From Sycon ciliatum (taxonomy: Eukaryota > Porifera > Calcarea > Leucosolenida > Sycettidae), in assembly GCF_964019385.1 (NCBI RefSeq), contig NC_088651.1:6681060-6745059 (forward strand): a DNA stretch of 64,000 bases, written 5' to 3'. The notes under the pieces are model-generated. The model had not been told where the DNA came from and made no database searches. It saw only the letters and a list, made by a program, of their open reading frames with translations. Positions 60,201 through 64,000 of the stretch are shown here, piece by piece (positions within the stretch are counted from its first letter, which is position 1; every line of letters starts with the position of its first letter). A program made the translations under genes and the position numbers.

Positions 60201-60559
60201 GACGTGAATCAAGTTTGCGCTCTGCTGTGTCAGTTCACATTAGCCTCTGGCGGGTATTGCTGGTCAGATTCCGCTCCAAAAGCAGCGAAATTAGCAGAAC
60301 CATACAACAAACCTTACATCTACATACCAAACATGCGTGGAACATACCCGCGAGAAAAAGTACCAAAACTCTGCTAATTTTTTCTGGCAAAGCATTATCC
60401 GCCAAGGGCTAGTTCCCATCCCAGTGCTCCCAGTGCTCCCAGTGCTCCCAGGACTACATGTAAGGCGACACAGTGCCAGGCGTGGTATCCACTTTGTGGA
60501 TCGGATTTCAGTGAGCAATGACTGTAGTAAGTCCCATGGATGTTTAGTGGAGTAGAATA

Positions 60560-60747
<188 letters not shown>

Positions 60748-60837
60748 TACTGATGATCTACTCCTGGGGATACAGAAAAGCGACGCTGCATGCGACAGGA
60801 GATGGTAGAACAATTTGGATGAGCCACACACATAGCG

Positions 60838-61080
60838 ATGGCAGCCGAAGCAGTTGAGGTGGCTCAGGCGGGACAAGAGCAACTAAACCGACCGAGGGTC
60901 TCGCCGCATGATATCAGCACTGCTCATGCCACGCCAAAAAGAAGAAAAAATATGTGTGTGGACAGTTCGGTTGACAGAAGCAATGAAGGTCTTGAGGTCA
61001 TCCCCGGGTGTGGGTTCCGCCTCCACTTCGACTTAAGTACCCTTGCCTGTTCAGCAATGGTGTACTCTGGAGTCCACTAA
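60838..61080 (+). CDS. possible first exon of an unknown plus-strand gene
   Basis: An 80-codon frame begins GCGATGGCAGCCGAAG, a good start context, and encodes a polar N-terminus with KRRK. It is followed within about 50 bases by an inverted-repeat transposon. No partner exon was found. It may be a real first exon lying head-to-head with the ADAM gene, or chance. Confidence 0.2.
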   Translation: MAAEAVEVAQAGQEQLNRPRVSPHDISTAHATPKRRKNMCVDSSVDRSNEGLEVIPGCGFRLHFDLSTLACSAMVYSGVH

Positions 61081-61129
61081 TGAGGATCAGAGAGACGAGT
61101 GGTGATGACTTCGGTGGGGATGTACTGGT

Positions 61130-63860
61130 CCAGTCGACTCAGCGTCCAAAAGACTACAACATATGGACCAATCGCGGTCATCCGTGCTTTGATAAGAACG
61201 AAATGGCGCTTTTAGTGACATTTTGCATACAAATCCCCATCTAGTAGGGTGCAGTCACCCAGGTTTGGTGGAAGTGTCGAGTTTGATTGGGAATAAAGGA
61301 GGAAGGGAGCGTCTCAGCGTCCTCGGACCAAGACCATTCGACTCAGCACCCCGAACACTACAACTGGTGAACATTTGATTTTAGGGTATACTTCCCCTGG
61401 ACAAGCACTCCCAGTCAGCATCATTGCACGACGACGCCGTGATTGAAGGTGACCCTCCGGAGCAACCACATCCAGTCCAGTTAGAGCTTTTGACACGAGG
61501 AGTGGTCCGTAGAGCTCCACCCAACCGTAACCTTTGGAGCAGCTGGCACATCAGGTGTTGATGCCAATTCGTGGCGACGGATGTGCACATGTTTTGCTGA
61601 TGTGTCGGACCGTCTGTGTGATGCACTTGCCTGCTGTGCCCGTAGGTTGGCGACATTGTTCGTGGGCCCTGCCTCACTGGAAGCCCAGGGGCGTCGGAAG
61701 GTATTCGGCATTGGTGCCGCCGCATGAATAGGCACTAGGTGGAGGGTCCGGGGTCCTCCTCCGTGAAAATGTTTCGGAAATTGGTCCCAAATAGCCCGTA
61801 TTTCATTGCATCGGCAAAAGTCTTTAAAAAGGAACTTAGTTGAAATTATTGGTGCGGCTTTGACTGGACCTGCCGCACCGGTTCTGACGCTCCTGAAGGC
61901 TTCACAGCATGTCGGCTAATCCCTCTGGACAAGCGCCCAGGAGAAAGCCATACAGATCAGAATTGGGGAAACCCTCCGGCGAATTGTTGACAAAGCCATC
62001 CTGTCCGTCCTTGGCGATGACATCAGGGACGGAGAGGGAAGCCTTCAAGTACGTGCCAGCCTGGAGAATGGTCTTGAAGCAGCCGTCCACGCAATGCGTG
62101 CCATCTTCGAAAGCCCTGATTACGACGGTGTTCTCCTAGCCGATGCATCCAATGCTTTTAACACTTGCACCTTTTGTAGTTAATACCTACCGTCACCCCG
62201 CAAACCTGTTTGTGGGAGGCGAGACCATCCTGAGCCGCGAAGGGACGACGCAAGGTGACCCCATTGCCATGGCAGTGTACGCCATAGGTATAGTCCCGCT
62301 CATCAAGGCCATCTTATCAGCAGGATCAGTCCAGGCCAGGTTTGCGGACGATGCTGGGTCCGGAGGCAGGCTTGCACCTTTGCGGTCTTGGTGAAGTAAT
62401 TATCACACAGCACCTGGTGTCATTAGACGATGCCATCACCAACGAGTTCATCCGGCTCTCCTGCAGCGACCGGTTAATGAAGTGGAGCGTGAACTGATCT
62501 CCTTGCCATGCCATCACAGTGGTCTCGGCCTCAGTGCCCCGTCCTCCATTGCCTCGCAGTATGAGTCCTCCATCAGCGTGTCCTATGGTATCATCCACCG
62601 CATCCTGAGCCAAGCAATGGTGTCGCGCAGATCTATCAAGCCAAGAGTCACGTCACATCCATTGCCTGCGATGCCACCAGGACTCGTGCCCTTGCTTTCT
62701 CTGTTTCTGTTGGGCCGGATCTTCAGCGGTCCGTTGAGCTATCTTCTGAGAAAGGCTCATCTAACTGACTAACCAGCCTAACGCTTCGCCGTTATGACCG
62801 TTCACTCTCACCAACGGTGAGTTTCGCGATGCCATCTGCCTACGCTATGGTTGGCTCCCACAATGGCTGCCAACGTCCTGCCAGTGCGGAAGCACTTTCA
62901 CTGTGCAACATGCTCTGTCATGCCCCTTTGGAGGATTTCCCACCATCAGGCACAGCGAGGTTCGCGACATTACCGCTAGGCTGCTCAAGCAAGTAGCCCA
63001 AGAAGTGTCTGATTGAACCTCATCTGCAACCTCTGTCAGGTGAGCACCTCCGGTATCGCACAGCCAGCGCGGACGGCCGGGCTCGGCTTGACGTGGTAGC
63101 GAGCAGCATTTGGGGAGGACGATTCGAACGCACCTTTATTGATGTACGGGTGTTTAACCCTTATGTGTCTTCGAATCGGTCCAAACCACTTGCTGCCTAC
63201 TATGTCAAGCATGAGAAGGAGAAGAAGCGGGCGTATGACCAGCGCATCCAGCACGTCGAGCATGCTTCTTTTGTCCCTGCGGTGTTCTCCACAAGCGGAG
63301 GAAGGAGCAAATGCGCCTCTGCCGTGGACAAGCGCATCACTTGCCTACTCTCTACCAAGTCACCACTGAGCGTTACAGCGCCGTCATTGTGCATATCCGC
63401 TGCCGTCTACAACGTTGCTGAGATCCTGTAATATGTGTTTGCGTGAAGCAAGGAGCATTTTCTCTCCTACAGCACCTGCGGTTTCTGCTGAGCTAGTGAT
63501 TGCAAAAGCAGCTATTCTTGCCATTTAAAGGGGAAGTTAAGGCGAAAATCAAAATGTCACCAGTTGTAGTATTCGGGGTGCTGAGTCGAATGGTCGTGGT
63601 CCGAGGAAGCTGAGACGCTCCCTTCCTACTTGAATCCAAATGGAACTCGCGCACTTCCACCGAAACTGGGTGACTGCGCCCTACTAGATGGGGATTTGTA
63701 TGCAAAATGTCACTAAAAGCGCCATTTCGTTCTTATAAAAGCACGGATGACCGCGATTGGCCCATATGTTGTAGTCTTTTGGACGCTGAGTCGACTGGTT
63801 TTGGTCCGAGAAAGCTGAGATGCAGTGTTCCTCCTTTATTCCCAATCGAACATGGTTGAA
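61130..63860. mobile_element. reverse-transcriptase element with 270-bp inverted repeats
   Basis: The arms 61130-61398 and 63528-63798 are inverted copies at roughly 90% identity by eye. Each contains internal direct copies of GCTGAGTCGA(A/C)TGGT about 200 bp apart, so the arms are themselves partial tandem repeats. Between them lies the decayed reverse transcriptase at 61850-63430. The right end appears to extend to about 63860. Confidence 0.7.
61850..63430 (+). pseudogene. decayed reverse transcriptase, core and C-terminal part
   Basis: The plus strand, with several frameshifts, reads FTACRLIPLDKRPG, then IGETLRRIVDKAIL, then GVLLADASNAFN (first catalytic Asp), then SREGTTQGDPIAMAVYAIG, then ARFADDAGSGG (catalytic Asp pair), then VSLPCHHSGLGLSAP, then IDVRVFNPYVSS and EKKRAYDQRI near the end. 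This order matches an RT family I remember from coral, anemone and sponge genomes. Segments after the first Asp and after the Asp pair are deleted, and stops interrupt. It is dead. Its N-terminal counterpart exists as a separate fragment at 4757-5795. I do not assign a superfamily. Confidence 0.75.
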
Positions 63861-64000
63861 CAAGCGGTCACGTGCTCCTGGGTGCCCAAATCACCCGGTC
63901 ACCGCGCCAGCAGGCGACAACTTTCACACCAAGGTTCAACTCGAGTTCAACTCGGGTGACAGGACTGCACCCAAAAAAGGTCAAACAGGCTAGTAAGTTG

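Overview
The window is eukaryotic and almost certainly metazoan. It is dominated by one gene on the minus strand, split into at least 29 short exons with GT-AG introns. The rest is intronic and flanking DNA full of transposable elements, foldback elements, microsatellites and minisatellites. The gene content (an ADAM metalloprotease fused to a run of EGF repeats) and the transposon types point to an early-branching animal. A sponge or cnidarian is my best guess, but the sequence does not prove it. A 200-base assembly gap lies at 13501-13700.

The gene runs from a signal-peptide exon at 58452-58674 down to an EGF exon at 13706-13819, then enters the gap. Read in order, it encodes a signal peptide, a prodomain ending in an RMKR furin-type site, a reprolysin metalloprotease with an intact [12 protein letters not shown] zinc site and a Met-turn, a disintegrin domain, an ADAM cysteine-rich domain, the usual ADAM EGF-like module, and at least four extra Notch-like EGF repeats. 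Each extra repeat is a single phase 1-1 exon. About 1,025 residues are visible. One exon junction (51345 to 48965) does not join in frame, so a small exon is probably missing from the model. No transmembrane segment or stop was found. A tRNA-Pro(AGG) gene sits inside one intron on the same strand.

Region by region. 1-13.5 kb holds repeats, a decayed fragment resembling a THAP domain, the 5' part of a decayed reverse-transcriptase element, a miniature LTR retrotransposon, a LINE reverse-transcriptase fragment and a 1.78-kb heptanucleotide satellite. 13.7-58.7 kb is the ADAM gene; its introns hold a 1,073-bp solo LTR inside a minisatellite, a second solo LTR, a 1.7-kb hAT-type element with an 8-bp target duplication, piggyBac-, pogo- and PIF-like MITEs, tRNA-derived SINEs and long palindromes. 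58.7-64 kb is upstream of the ADAM gene; it has a (GA)n array, a possible small exon, and a second copy of the decayed reverse-transcriptase element flanked by 270-bp inverted repeats.

The most striking signal is a scatter of small type I hammerhead ribozymes: three with an intact core, three variant and three decayed, within 64 kb. They have very short, often self-complementary stem III, which is the form known from Penelope-like elements and other small retroelements. Two intact copies face each other in a roughly 2-kb foldback insertion with a 15-bp target duplication in an ADAM intron. One of these is on the sense strand of the gene and could in principle cut the pre-mRNA.
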